Below, in pieces: positions 44,739 through 52,703 of a stretch of DNA of 64,000 bases. Each line of letters begins with the position of its first letter. Position 1 is the stretch's first letter. The notes below the pieces were generated by a model that searched no databases, was not told the DNA's origin, and saw only the letters and a program-made list of their open reading frames with translations. The DNA lies in assembly GCF_001426485.1 (NCBI RefSeq), contig NZ_LMET01000001.1, positions 544,844-608,843 of the forward strand, in the 5' to 3' direction. The stretch comes from Aeromicrobium sp. Root472D3 (GTDB taxonomy: Bacteria; Actinomycetota; Actinomycetes; Propionibacteriales; Nocardioidaceae). The translations under genes and the position numbers were made by a program.

Positions 44739-44824
44739 CGGTGAGTCACCATGAAGGAACCGTACCGGGTTGTCGGTAGAAGACATCGCTGGTGCTTCAT
44801 GGTTGCAGCGACGACACTGGTGTC

Positions 44825-45748
44825 ATGTCGCTCAAGCACAGTCTCCTGGCCGTCGGCGTGATGCTGCTGTGGGGCGCCAACTTCGTCGTGATCGACGAGG
44901 GCCTCGACGGGGTCCCGCCGCTGCTGTTCCTCGCGATGCGGTTCGTGCTCGTCGCGATCCCCCTGGTGTTCTTCGTGCCGCGCCCCGCCGCGTCGTGGCA
45001 GGCCGTCGTGGCGGTCGGGACGTTCATGAGCCTCGGGCAGTTCAGCCTGCTCTACGTCTCGCTCGACCTCGGCATGCCGGCGGGCCTGGCCTCGCTGGTG
45101 CTGCAGGCGCAGGTCATCTTCACGATCGTGATCGCCGCCGCGGTCATCAAGGAGGTGCCGACGAGGCGCCAGGTGGTCGGGGCCGCGATCGGCACGGCCG
45201 GACTCGTGCTGGTCGTCGTGGCGCACGGGGCGTCGGCGCCCGTCCTGCCGGTGCTGGTGATCCTCGGCGCGGCGCTGTCGTGGGCCACGGGCAACGTCAT
45301 CGCTCGGGCCGCGGGCGTCCAGTCGGGGTTCTCGATGGTCGTCTGGTCGGCACTCGTGGTCCCGGTGCCGGCCTTCGCCCTGTCGCTCGTGGTCGACGGC
45401 GGCGACGAGGTCGTGCGTGCCCTGGGCGACCTGTCGGGCGTCGCGGTCGCCAGCACGGTCTACACCGCGGTCGGCGCGTCGCTGATCGGCTACGGCATCT
45501 GGAACTCGCTGCTGGCCCGCTACCCGGCCAGTGCCGTCGTGCCGTTCGTCCTGCTGGTGCCGGTCGTCGGCATCGCGACGGCGTGGGTCGTGCAGGACGA
45601 GGTGCCGTCGGGGCTCGAGGTCGTGGGGGGTGTCGTGATGCTGGTGGGCGTCGCGGCCGCGACGATCAGCCGTCGGGCCCGCACCGTCACGCCAGCAGCG
45701 CCGCTCGCGCCATCCGGGCCAGTCGGGACGCCATCGACGACTCGCTGA
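44825..45748 (+). CDS. EamA/DMT-family transporter (YdcZ/RhaT-type exporter)
   Basis: 307 aa, ten membrane helices in two EamA repeats (LLWGANFVVIDEGL at the start of the first, ALSWATGNVIARAAG at the second). Members export amino acids or metabolites. Its 3' end overlaps the convergent TetR gene by 62 bp. Confidence 0.88.
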   Translation: MSLKHSLLAVGVMLLWGANFVVIDEGLDGVPPLLFLAMRFVLVAIPLVFFVPRPAASWQAVVAVGTFMSLGQFSLLYVSLDLGMPAGLASLVLQAQVIFTIVIAAAVIKEVPTRRQVVGAAIGTAGLVLVVVAHGASAPVLPVLVILGAALSWATGNVIARAAGVQSGFSMVVWSALVVPVPAFALSLVVDGGDEVVRALGDLSGVAVASTVYTAVGASLIGYGIWNSLLARYPASAVVPFVLLVPVVGIATAWVVQDEVPSGLEVVGGVVMLVGVAAATISRRARTVTPAAPLAPSGPVGTPSTTR

Positions 45749-46238
45749 TGCGCGCGCTGTGCGGCGTCGAGTTGATCAGCCCGAACGTCGCCTGGACGGC
45801 GGCCCGCGCCTCGGCGGCGTCGAGGTCGTCGCGCAGGTGCTGCACCGTGTCGACCCAGATGTCGATGTAGGCCAGCTGCAGCGCACGGACGTCGCGGCGT
45901 CCGTCGGCACCGAGGTTGGCCCACTCGCGCTCCTGGATCACGATGAGGGCGCGGTGCCCGAGGGCGAACTCGATGTGCCAGTCGATCAGCGCGGTGAGGG
46001 CGTCGTCGGCGTTCCTGGCGTTCTCCGAGCGCGACCGTCCCTGCTCGAGCAGGCGCTCGCTGATCGCGATGAGCGACTGCGTGAGGACGTCGTTCTTGCC
46101 GGCGAAGTGCTTGTAGAGGGCGGGGCCCGAGATGCCGCAGGCGCTGCCGATGTCGTGCACCGACACGCCGTGGAAGCCGCGCTCGGCGAAGAGGGTCGCG
46201 GCGGTGTCGAGGATCTGCTCGCGCCGGGTGGTCGTCAC
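45687..46238 (-). CDS. TetR-family regulator of the methylcrotonyl-CoA carboxylase cluster
   Basis: 183 aa. Helix-turn-helix at about 25-50 (VSVHDIGSACGISGPALYKHF). It is 46 bp from the divergent carboxylase operon, with a 28-bp palindrome in between, so it most likely represses leucine/isovalerate catabolism and responds to an acyl-CoA. The C-terminus overlaps the EamA gene on the other strand. Confidence 0.9.
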   Translation of the reverse strand: MTTTRREQILDTAATLFAERGFHGVSVHDIGSACGISGPALYKHFAGKNDVLTQSLIAISERLLEQGRSRSENARNADDALTALIDWHIEFALGHRALIVIQEREWANLGADGRRDVRALQLAYIDIWVDTVQHLRDDLDAAEARAAVQATFGLINSTPHSARISESSMASRLARMARAALLA

Positions 46239-46254
46239 GGCACCAGTCTAGCGG

Positions 46255-46282
46255 CCTGAGGTTAACAACTGTTAACCTCAGG
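46255..46282. promoter_or_regulatory. 28-bp palindrome, operator of the mcc cluster
   Basis: CCTGAGGTTAACA (46255-46267) and TGTTAACCTCAGG (46270-46282) are perfect 13-bp arms around AC. It ends 2 bp before the carboxylase start codon and lies 16 bp before the TetR start. Binding there would block transcription or translation start of both genes. Confidence 0.85.
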
Positions 46283-46284
46283 TC

Positions 46285-47838
46285 ATGCGTGAACTCGTCG
46301 ACCAGCTGCGCGAGCGGCTCGCCATCGTCCGGCAGGGCGGCAGCGAGGCCGCCCGCACCCGGCACCTCGCCCGCGGCAAGCTGCTGCCCCGCGACCGTGT
46401 CGACCGACTGCTCGACCCCGGATCGCCGTTCCTCGAGATCGGCGCCCTCGCCGCGTACGGGATGTACGGGGGAGACGACGACTACGCCGTGCCGAGCGCC
46501 GGCGTCATCGCCGGCATCGGCCGGGTCAGCGGACGCGAGTGCGTCGTCGTCGCCAACGACGCGACCGTCAAGGGCGGCACGTACTTCCCGATGACGGTCA
46601 AGAAGCACCTGCGGGCCCAGACGATCGCGCGCGAGAACCACCTGCCGTGCCTCTACCTCGTCGAGTCCGGCGGCGCGTTCCTGCCGATGCAGGACGAGGT
46701 CTTCCCCGACCGCGAGCACTTCGGCCGCATCTTCTTCAACCAGGCGCAGATGTCCGCGATGCGCATCCCGCAGGTCGCCGCGGTGATGGGCTCCAGCACG
46801 GCCGGCGGCGCCTACGTCCCGGCGATGAGCGACGAGACCGTCATCGTCAAGGAGCAGGGCACGATCTTCCTGGCCGGGCCGCCCCTCGTGAAGGCCGCGA
46901 CGGGCGAGGTCGTGACGGCCGAGGCCCTCGGCGGCGGCGACGTCCACGCGCGGACGTCCGGCGTCGTCGACCACCTGGCCGACGACGACGAGCACGCGCT
47001 GCAGATCGTCCGCTCGATCGTCGGGACGTTCGAGCGTCCGACGTCCGAGCCCCCGCCGCACGAGCCCGTCCCGCCGCGCGAGGACCCCGAGACCCTCTAC
47101 GACGTCGTGCCGGTCGACGGCCGCAGGCCGTACGACGTCCGCGAGGTGATCCGCCGCGTCGTCGACGACTCGCGGCTGCACGAGTTCAAGCCGCTCTACG
47201 GCGAGACGCTGGTGTGCGGCTTCGCGCGCATCGAGGGCTACCCCGTCGCGATCGTGGCCAACAACGGCATCCTGTTCAGCGAGTCGGCGCTCAAGGGCGC
47301 GCACTTCGTCGAGCTCGCCAACCAGCGCGGCGTCCCGCTGGTGTTCCTGCAGAACATCACGGGCTTCATGGTCGGCCAGGAGTACGAGAACCGCGGCATC
47401 GCCAAGGACGGCGCGAAGCTCGTCACGGCGGTCGCGTCCTCGGTCGTCCCGAAGTTCACGGTCGTGATCGGCGGCTCGTACGGCGCCGGCAACTACGGCA
47501 TGTGCGGACGCTCGTACGACCCGCGGTTCCTGTGGATGTGGCCCAACGCCAAGATCTCGGTGATGGGCGGCGAGCAGGCCGCGGCCGTGCTGGCGACCGT
47601 CCGGCGCGACGGCATGGACCAGCGCGGCGAGGAGTGGTCGGCCGAGGACGAGGCCGCGTTCCGCGCCCCGATCCGCGAGCAGTTCGACGACCAGGGATCG
47701 GCGTACTACTCCAGCGCCCGGCTCTGGGACGACGGCATCATCGACCCCGCCGACACCCGTCGCGTCCTGGCCATGGGCCTGCAGCTCGCGACGGCCGTTC
47801 CGACGCCGGAGCCCCGCTTCGGCCTGTTCAGGATGTGA
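46285..47838 (+). CDS. Acyl-CoA carboxylase beta subunit, methylcrotonyl-CoA carboxylase type
   Basis: 517 aa carboxyltransferase. Two crotonase-like halves; [18 protein letters not shown] and [16 protein letters not shown] in the first, [16 protein letters not shown] and [13 protein letters not shown] in the second, the usual pattern of MCC/geranyl-CoA carboxylase beta chains. Transfers CO2 from carboxybiotin to 3-methylcrotonyl-CoA. Start codon abuts the operator palindrome, so the leader is very short or absent. Confidence 0.92.
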   Translation: MRELVDQLRERLAIVRQGGSEAARTRHLARGKLLPRDRVDRLLDPGSPFLEIGALAAYGMYGGDDDYAVPSAGVIAGIGRVSGRECVVVANDATVKGGTYFPMTVKKHLRAQTIARENHLPCLYLVESGGAFLPMQDEVFPDREHFGRIFFNQAQMSAMRIPQVAAVMGSSTAGGAYVPAMSDETVIVKEQGTIFLAGPPLVKAATGEVVTAEALGGGDVHARTSGVVDHLADDDEHALQIVRSIVGTFERPTSEPPPHEPVPPREDPETLYDVVPVDGRRPYDVREVIRRVVDDSRLHEFKPLYGETLVCGFARIEGYPVAIVANNGILFSESALKGAHFVELANQRGVPLVFLQNITGFMVGQEYENRGIAKDGAKLVTAVASSVVPKFTVVIGGSYGAGNYGMCGRSYDPRFLWMWPNAKISVMGGEQAAAVLATVRRDGMDQRGEEWSAEDEAAFRAPIREQFDDQGSAYYSSARLWDDGIIDPADTRRVLAMGLQLATAVPTPEPRFGLFRM

Positions 47839-47843
47839 GCCGC

Positions 47844-49715
47844 ATGCCCTCTCCGTTCTCCTCCGTCCTGGTCGCCAACCGCGGCGAGATCGCCCGCCGG
47901 GTGATCCTCGCGTGCCGCGAGGCGGGGCTGCGCAGCATCGCGGTCTACTCCGACGCGGACGCCGACGCGCCCTACGTCCGGCTCGCCGACGACGCCGTCC
48001 ACCTGGGCCCCACGCCGGCGTCCGAGTCGTACCTGTCGATCGAGCGGCTGCTCGCCGCCGCGGCCGAGTCGGGGGCCGAGGCGGTGCACCCCGGCTACGG
48101 CTTCCTGTCGGAGCGTTCGGCCTTCGCCCGCGCGGTCGTCGACGCGGGCCTGGTCTTCATCGGCCCGACCGCCGACGTCATGGACGCGATGGGCCGCAAG
48201 GACCGTGCGCGTGCGATCGCCGAGCGCGCGGGCGTGCCCGTGACCCCCCAGTTCGAGATCGGCTCGGTGCCCGACGACGCCTACCCGGTGCTGGTCAAGG
48301 CGGCCGCGGGCGGCGGTGGCAAGGGCATGCGCATCGTCCGCGAGGCGTCCGGCCTGGCCGACGCGATCGAGGCGGCCGGCCGCGAGGCGGCGTCGGCGTT
48401 CGGCGACGACACGCTGCTGGTCGAGACGTACGTCGAGGCCGGTCGCCACGTCGAGGTGCAGGTCTTCGGCGACACCGCGGGCACCGTGGTCCACCTCTTC
48501 GAGCGCGACTGCTCGGTGCAGCGACGGCACCAGAAGGTCGTCGAGGAGGCGCCCGCGGTCGGGCTGACCGACGAGCTGCGGCGCACGCTGCACGAGTCGT
48601 CGGTCGCCCTGTGCCGCGAGGTCGGCTACACCGGCGCCGGGACGGTCGAGTTCCTCGTCGCCGACACGCCGGACGGCCAGCGCGCGTACTTCCTCGAGAT
48701 GAACACGCGCCTGCAGGTCGAGCACCCCGTCACCGAGGAGATCACGGGTCTCGACCTCGTGCAGTGGCAGCTGCGCGTCGCGGCGGGCGAGCCCCTGCCG
48801 CTGACGCAGGACCAGATCGTCGCGACGGGCCACGCGATGGAGGTGAGGGTCTACGCCGAGGACCCGTACGCGGGCTTCCTGCCCCAGGCCGGCCACGTCG
48901 ACGCCGTCGCCTGGCCCGAGGGGGTGCGCGTCGAGACCGACCTGACGGCCGACGCCGTAGTCTCGACGGCGTACGACCCCATGCTCGGCAAGATCGTGGT
49001 GCGGGGCGACGACCGCGAGTCCGCGCGCCTGGCGATGGTGTCGGCGCTCGACGACACGGGCGTCTTCGGCATCACCACGAACGTCGGCTTCGTGCGGCGA
49101 CTCGTCGCGAGTGCCGAGTTCGCCGAGGGGCGGATCCACACGGCGTGGCTCGACGGCGACGCGTCCGCCGACCTGCTCGCGGCGCCGTCGGTGCCCGAGG
49201 CCGCCGTGCGGGCGGCCGCCCGCCTGTGGTCGACGTACGACCTCGACGAGCGCGACCACGTCTTCGGCAGCGTCGACGGCTGGCGCTCGGGTGGCGAGCC
49301 CGCGCCGCTCTCGATCGTCCTGACCGACGAGTCGGGGCACCGCTGGACGTCCCGCCTGCGGCCCGACGAGCTCGCCGACGGGGGAGAGCTCGCGGTCGTC
49401 GACCGTGACGCCGTCACGATCGCGTGGGAGGGGCAGGTCTGGGCGCTCGAGCTGCCCGATCCGATGCGCGGCGGGCACCGGCGGGGCGCCGCGACCGACG
49501 CCGACGTCGTCTCGCCGATGCCCGGCACGGTGCTGCGCGTCGACGTCGCCGAGGGGGAGTCGGTCGAGCTGGGCCAGCACCTCGGCGTCGTCGAGGCGAT
49601 GAAGATGGAGCTGCCGCTGACGGCCCCCTACGACGGCACGGTCTCGTTCGTCGGCGCCGCCGTCGGCGACCAGGTGCCGATCAAGCACGTCCTCTTCACC
49701 GTGGACCCGCTGTGA
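47844..49715 (+). CDS. Acyl-CoA carboxylase alpha subunit (biotin carboxylase + BCCP)
   Basis: 623 aa, ATG 5 bp after the beta-subunit stop. Biotin carboxylase N-domain VLVANRGEIARR, ATP-grasp domain with KAAAGGGGKGMR and FLEMNTRLQVEHPVTE, then a linker and a C-terminal biotinyl domain with the modified Lys in EAMKMELP. Completes the MCC holoenzyme with the preceding gene. Confidence 0.94.
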   Translation: MPSPFSSVLVANRGEIARRVILACREAGLRSIAVYSDADADAPYVRLADDAVHLGPTPASESYLSIERLLAAAAESGAEAVHPGYGFLSERSAFARAVVDAGLVFIGPTADVMDAMGRKDRARAIAERAGVPVTPQFEIGSVPDDAYPVLVKAAAGGGGKGMRIVREASGLADAIEAAGREAASAFGDDTLLVETYVEAGRHVEVQVFGDTAGTVVHLFERDCSVQRRHQKVVEEAPAVGLTDELRRTLHESSVALCREVGYTGAGTVEFLVADTPDGQRAYFLEMNTRLQVEHPVTEEITGLDLVQWQLRVAAGEPLPLTQDQIVATGHAMEVRVYAEDPYAGFLPQAGHVDAVAWPEGVRVETDLTADAVVSTAYDPMLGKIVVRGDDRESARLAMVSALDDTGVFGITTNVGFVRRLVASAEFAEGRIHTAWLDGDASADLLAAPSVPEAAVRAAARLWSTYDLDERDHVFGSVDGWRSGGEPAPLSIVLTDESGHRWTSRLRPDELADGGELAVVDRDAVTIAWEGQVWALELPDPMRGGHRRGAATDADVVSPMPGTVLRVDVAEGESVELGQHLGVVEAMKMELPLTAPYDGTVSFVGAAVGDQVPIKHVLFTVDPL

Positions 49716-49742
49716 CCGCCCCCCACCCCCGCGACCAGGACC

Positions 49743-49801
49743 GCGAGTGGTGCGGTGTGGACATTCTGGGACGGCGTGTCGGACCAGTCCGCACCACTCG
49801 A
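49743..49801. repeat. 59-nt palindromic repeat, copy A
   Basis: Outer arms CGAGTGGTGCGG (49744-49755) and CCGCACCACTCG (49789-49800) between mccA and mvaB. An extra half-arm CGCACCACTCG lies at 49811-49821. Same length and arm pattern as copies B and C, with T/C and G/A changes that are matched on both sides of the stem. Confidence 0.75.
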
Positions 49802-49833
49802 AGCCGGGTTCGCACCACTCGAGGAGGAGCCGC

Positions 49834-50757
49834 ATGATCAGGCCCACGACCGTCCGCGACGAGTCGCTGCCCGGGGCGGTGACGATCTACGAGGTCGGCC
49901 CGCGCGACGGGCTGCAGAACGAGAAGGCGGTCGTGCCCGTCGAGGTCAAGGCCGAGTTCATCGGTCGCCTCGTCGCGGCGGGCCTGCCGGTCGTCGAGGC
50001 GACGAGCTTCGTCCACCCGCGGTGGGTGCCGCAGCTCGCGGACGCCGCCGAGCTCGTGGCGCGCCTGCCCCTCGACGGCCCGACCCCGTTGCCCGTCCTG
50101 GTGCCGAACGAGCGCGGTCTCGACCGGGCGCTCGCGGCGGGCGTCCGTCACGTCGCGATCTTCGCCAGCGCCACCGAGACGTTCGCGCGCAAGAACCTCA
50201 ACTCGACGCTCGACGACCAGCTCGCGATGTTCGAGCCCGTCGTGGCGCGCGCCCGCGCCGCGGGTCTCGACGTCCGCGCGTACGTCTCGATGTGCTTCGG
50301 CGACCCGTGGGAGGGTGCGGTCGCGACCGAGCAGGTCGTCTCGGTGGGGCGACGGCTGCTCGACCTCGGCGCGTCGCAGCTGTCGCTGGGCGACACGATC
50401 GGCGTCGGCACGGCAGAGCACGTCCAGGCGCTGGTGCGGGCGTTCGGCGAGGCGGGGACGGACGTGGGATCGCTCGCGATGCACTTCCACGACACCTACG
50501 GCCAGGCGCTCGCGAACGCGTACGCCGCCCTGCAGGTCGGCGTCACGACGTTCGACGCGTCCGCGGGCGGCCTCGGCGGGTGTCCGTACGCCGAGAGCGC
50601 GACCGGCAACCTCGCGACCGAGGACCTCGTCTGGATGCTCGACGGCCTCGGCATCGAGCACGGCGTCGACCTGCCGTCGCTGGTGGCGACGAGCGTCTGG
50701 ATGGCCGAGATCCTGGCCAAGGAACCGGCGAGCGCCGTCGTCCGTGCCCTCCGCTGA
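49834..50757 (+). CDS. mvaB: Hydroxymethylglutaryl-CoA lyase
   Basis: 307 aa from the ATG at 49834 with GAGGAGGAG upstream. Cleaves HMG-CoA to acetoacetate and acetyl-CoA, the last step of leucine degradation. HMGL-like TIM barrel with YEVGPRDGLQNE, AMHFHDTYGQAL (metal His pair) and the active-site Cys in GGLGGCPYAESATGN. Follows the carboxylase genes across 118 bp that contain repeat A. Confidence 0.93.
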   Translation: MIRPTTVRDESLPGAVTIYEVGPRDGLQNEKAVVPVEVKAEFIGRLVAAGLPVVEATSFVHPRWVPQLADAAELVARLPLDGPTPLPVLVPNERGLDRALAAGVRHVAIFASATETFARKNLNSTLDDQLAMFEPVVARARAAGLDVRAYVSMCFGDPWEGAVATEQVVSVGRRLLDLGASQLSLGDTIGVGTAEHVQALVRAFGEAGTDVGSLAMHFHDTYGQALANAYAALQVGVTTFDASAGGLGGCPYAESATGNLATEDLVWMLDGLGIEHGVDLPSLVATSVWMAEILAKEPASAVVRALR

Positions 50758-50793
50758 CCATGCGCTGACCCTGCGCTGACCCTCCGCTGACCC
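50752..50793 (+). repeat. 11-bp tandem repeat at the mvaB stop
   Basis: Almost four copies of CGCTGACC-N3 (50752, 50763, 50774, 50785). Because 11 is not a multiple of three, successive TGA triplets fall in different reading frames, so all three plus-strand frames are closed here. It ends exactly where repeat B begins. Confidence 0.75.
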
Positions 50794-50852
50794 GCGAGTG
50801 GCGCAGAACTGTTGATTCTCGCGACTGGAGCCAACCATCGTGCGCCACTCGC
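50794..50852. repeat. 59-nt palindromic repeat, copy B
   Basis: Outer stem GCGAGTGGCGCA (50794-50805) with TGCGCCACTCGC (50841-50852), 5-nt internal loops on each side, inner stem GTTG/CAAC and a 17-nt loop. Ends 63 bp before the start codon of the PD-(D/E)XK gene. Could also terminate mvaB transcription. Confidence 0.85.
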
Positions 50853-50915
50853 GCTCCGTCCACAGGCTCGCGCCAGGGGCGGGCCACGGGCTCATGAGCA
50901 TGGTGGGGTGGAGGG

Positions 50916-51908
50916 ATGAGCCAGGACGCCGCCGGTGCCCCCTCCCGGCAGAATCTTCGGACGGGCGGCTACCACACGCCGACCCACACGGTCTTCATGG
51001 ACGTGGACGACGCCGGAGACCTGGCGAAGACCTGCCGCGCGGTCCAGCAGGCCCTCCCCGCCGACGCGATCTTCACGCACCTCACGAGCGCCAGCCTGCG
51101 CGGATGGCGGCTCCCGCGCACCCGCTCGGTGCCGATCGTCGCCGTCAGCGACGCCGACTTCGCCCACCTGGACCGGCGGGGCGTGTACGTCAGGCGGTGC
51201 GACGTGCCCCGCCGGCACCGGTCGTCCCTGCGCGGTGTGCGGATCGCGTCGGCGGAGTGGACGATCGTCGAGCTCGCGGAGGACCTCGGGCTCATCGACC
51301 TGGTCGCGGTGATCGACGGCGCGCTGCAGGCGGGCGAGACGTCGGTCGAGCGCCTGCGAGACGCCATCGTCCCGGGCCGCCGTGGTGCCCGGACGTTGCG
51401 CGATGCCCTGCCGCTGGCCGATCGCCTCAGCGAGTCGTGGTGGGAGTCGGTGCTGCGCCTGGCGCACCAGCTGTCGGGTGTCCCGGTCCGATCACAGGTC
51501 GAGGTGCGCGACGGGGAGGGACGTCTCGTGGCCCGTACCGATCTGCAGATCGTCGGCACGGCGAGGCACCCCGAGTACGACGGCGCGGGGCACCGGTCGC
51601 AAGAGACCCATCGCCACGACCTCAGGCGCGACAAGGCGCTCGCCCGCCTGGGTCAGGAGAGGTACGGCTACACGTCGGTCGAGCTCGTCGAGTCGCCACT
51701 GCTGGTCGTCCGCGACGCCGAGGACGCGCTGGGGTGGCCGTACGACGCGGGGCGAGCCAAGCGGTGGCTGGCCGAGCTCGACCGCTCGTCGGTCTCCGCG
51801 CCCGGGTGGTCTCGCCTCGACCGGCGACTCCGGCGCTTCGTCCGCGACACCCCGCCCCGTCGCAAGCGCCCCGCGAGTGGCGCAGAATTGTTGCCTCGGC
51901 AGTCCTGA
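50916..51908 (+). CDS. AbiEi/VSR-like protein with PD-(D/E)XK (DUF559-type) C-terminal domain
   Basis: 330 aa. N-terminal part (about 20-190) has the helix-rich AbiEi-antitoxin-like text (AIFTHLTSASLRGWRLP, SAEWTIVELAEDLG). Residues 195-265 resemble DUF559/VSR endonucleases: RTDLQI (Asp209), HPEYDG (Glu220, Asp222), GH (226), then LRRDKALARLGQ. These fit a PD-(D/E)XK core, but catalysis is unproven. The gene is bracketed by repeats B and C, and C supplies the last 12 codons and the stop. The ribosome-binding site GGAGGG directly abuts the ATG, so another start is possible. Confidence 0.75.
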   Translation: MSQDAAGAPSRQNLRTGGYHTPTHTVFMDVDDAGDLAKTCRAVQQALPADAIFTHLTSASLRGWRLPRTRSVPIVAVSDADFAHLDRRGVYVRRCDVPRRHRSSLRGVRIASAEWTIVELAEDLGLIDLVAVIDGALQAGETSVERLRDAIVPGRRGARTLRDALPLADRLSESWWESVLRLAHQLSGVPVRSQVEVRDGEGRLVARTDLQIVGTARHPEYDGAGHRSQETHRHDLRRDKALARLGQERYGYTSVELVESPLLVVRDAEDALGWPYDAGRAKRWLAELDRSSVSAPGWSRLDRRLRRFVRDTPPRRKRPASGAELLPRQS

Positions 51909-51931
51909 ACCAACAGTCCTGCGCCACTCGC
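51873..51931. repeat. 59-nt palindromic repeat, copy C
   Basis: Same 12-bp outer arms as copy B; with flanking bases the stem extends to 14 bp (51871-51884 with 51920-51933). The 5-nt internal loops, GTTG/CAAC inner stem and 17-nt loop have exactly the spacing of copy B although loop sequences differ. Overlaps the 3' end of the PD-(D/E)XK gene and lies between it and the convergent ecsC-like gene. Confidence 0.85.
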
Positions 51932-51946
51932 GGTCAGGAGCGGCGG

Positions 51947-52618
51947 TCAGGAGCGGCGGCGGTCCTTGAGCTCGTCGGACGCGAACGAGCCGATCTGCCA
52001 CGTGGCCCAGGCGTCGCTCGACCCGCCGACCGCACCGCCGAGGAACGGCACGCGACGGCCGATCATGGTGACGGCTCGACGTCCGGCGGTGCGTCCGACC
52101 AGCTCGGCCGTGACCTCCCTCGACAGCCGCTCGTCCAGCACCGGGTCGTGCACCGGTGAGGTCGCGAGCGCCATCGGCGACGACGGCAGGCGGTGCTTCT
52201 TGACCAGGGTCTTGACCGCGTCCTCGCCGAGCATGCACGCCAGGATCGCGTTGCGGACGCGCGGGTCGTGCAGGTCGTAGCCGCGCAGGTGGGCGATCCC
52301 CGCGACCAGGTGGCACTGGACGATCGTGACGCCCGCGACGTTGGCGGGCACCGCCAGCGCAGCGGTGGCGAGGCCGCCGAGGTTCGTGACGAATCCCTGC
52401 GCCGCCGCGAGGCTCGTGTGCGTCTTCATGAGGCTCGAGATGGCCTTCTCGACGTCACCGTCGGCGTCGACGAGACGGCTGTCGGCGGCCGCGGCCGCCG
52501 AGCGCAGCGGCCCGATGCCGTCGATGGCCCGGTCGAGCACGGTGCGGACGTACCCGGACGCGACCTTGGGCGCCAGCTTCGAGCCGGCGGAGGTGGCAAC
52601 ACTGCGTCTGAGTCCCAT
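51947..52618 (-). CDS. EcsC-family protein
   Basis: 223 aa from the ATG at 52618. Helical protein with the EcsC-like run: GFVTNLGGLATAALAVPANVAG is broken into two hydrophobic patches, followed by YDLHDPRVRNAILACMLGED. No signal peptide. EcsC proteins are of unknown biochemical role, linked in Bacillus to the Ecs ABC transporter, but no such transporter is nearby. Confidence 0.82.
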   Translation of the reverse strand: MGLRRSVATSAGSKLAPKVASGYVRTVLDRAIDGIGPLRSAAAAADSRLVDADGDVEKAISSLMKTHTSLAAAQGFVTNLGGLATAALAVPANVAGVTIVQCHLVAGIAHLRGYDLHDPRVRNAILACMLGEDAVKTLVKKHRLPSSPMALATSPVHDPVLDERLSREVTAELVGRTAGRRAVTMIGRRVPFLGGAVGGSSDAWATWQIGSFASDELKDRRRS

Positions 52619-52703
52619 GCGTCCAGCATAGGAGCGATGCCCCGCCCCGGCCCCTCGAGCGCAGAACCCCACGGACCGCGGGCCGGACGCCTACGCTGAC
52701 CCC

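Noticed and set aside
46539-47843. Upstream extension of the biotin carboxylase frame by 435 codons
   Set aside because: The extra region is Arg/Pro/Gly-rich noise overlapping the carboxyltransferase; the true start is the ATG at 47844 with the conserved N-terminus.
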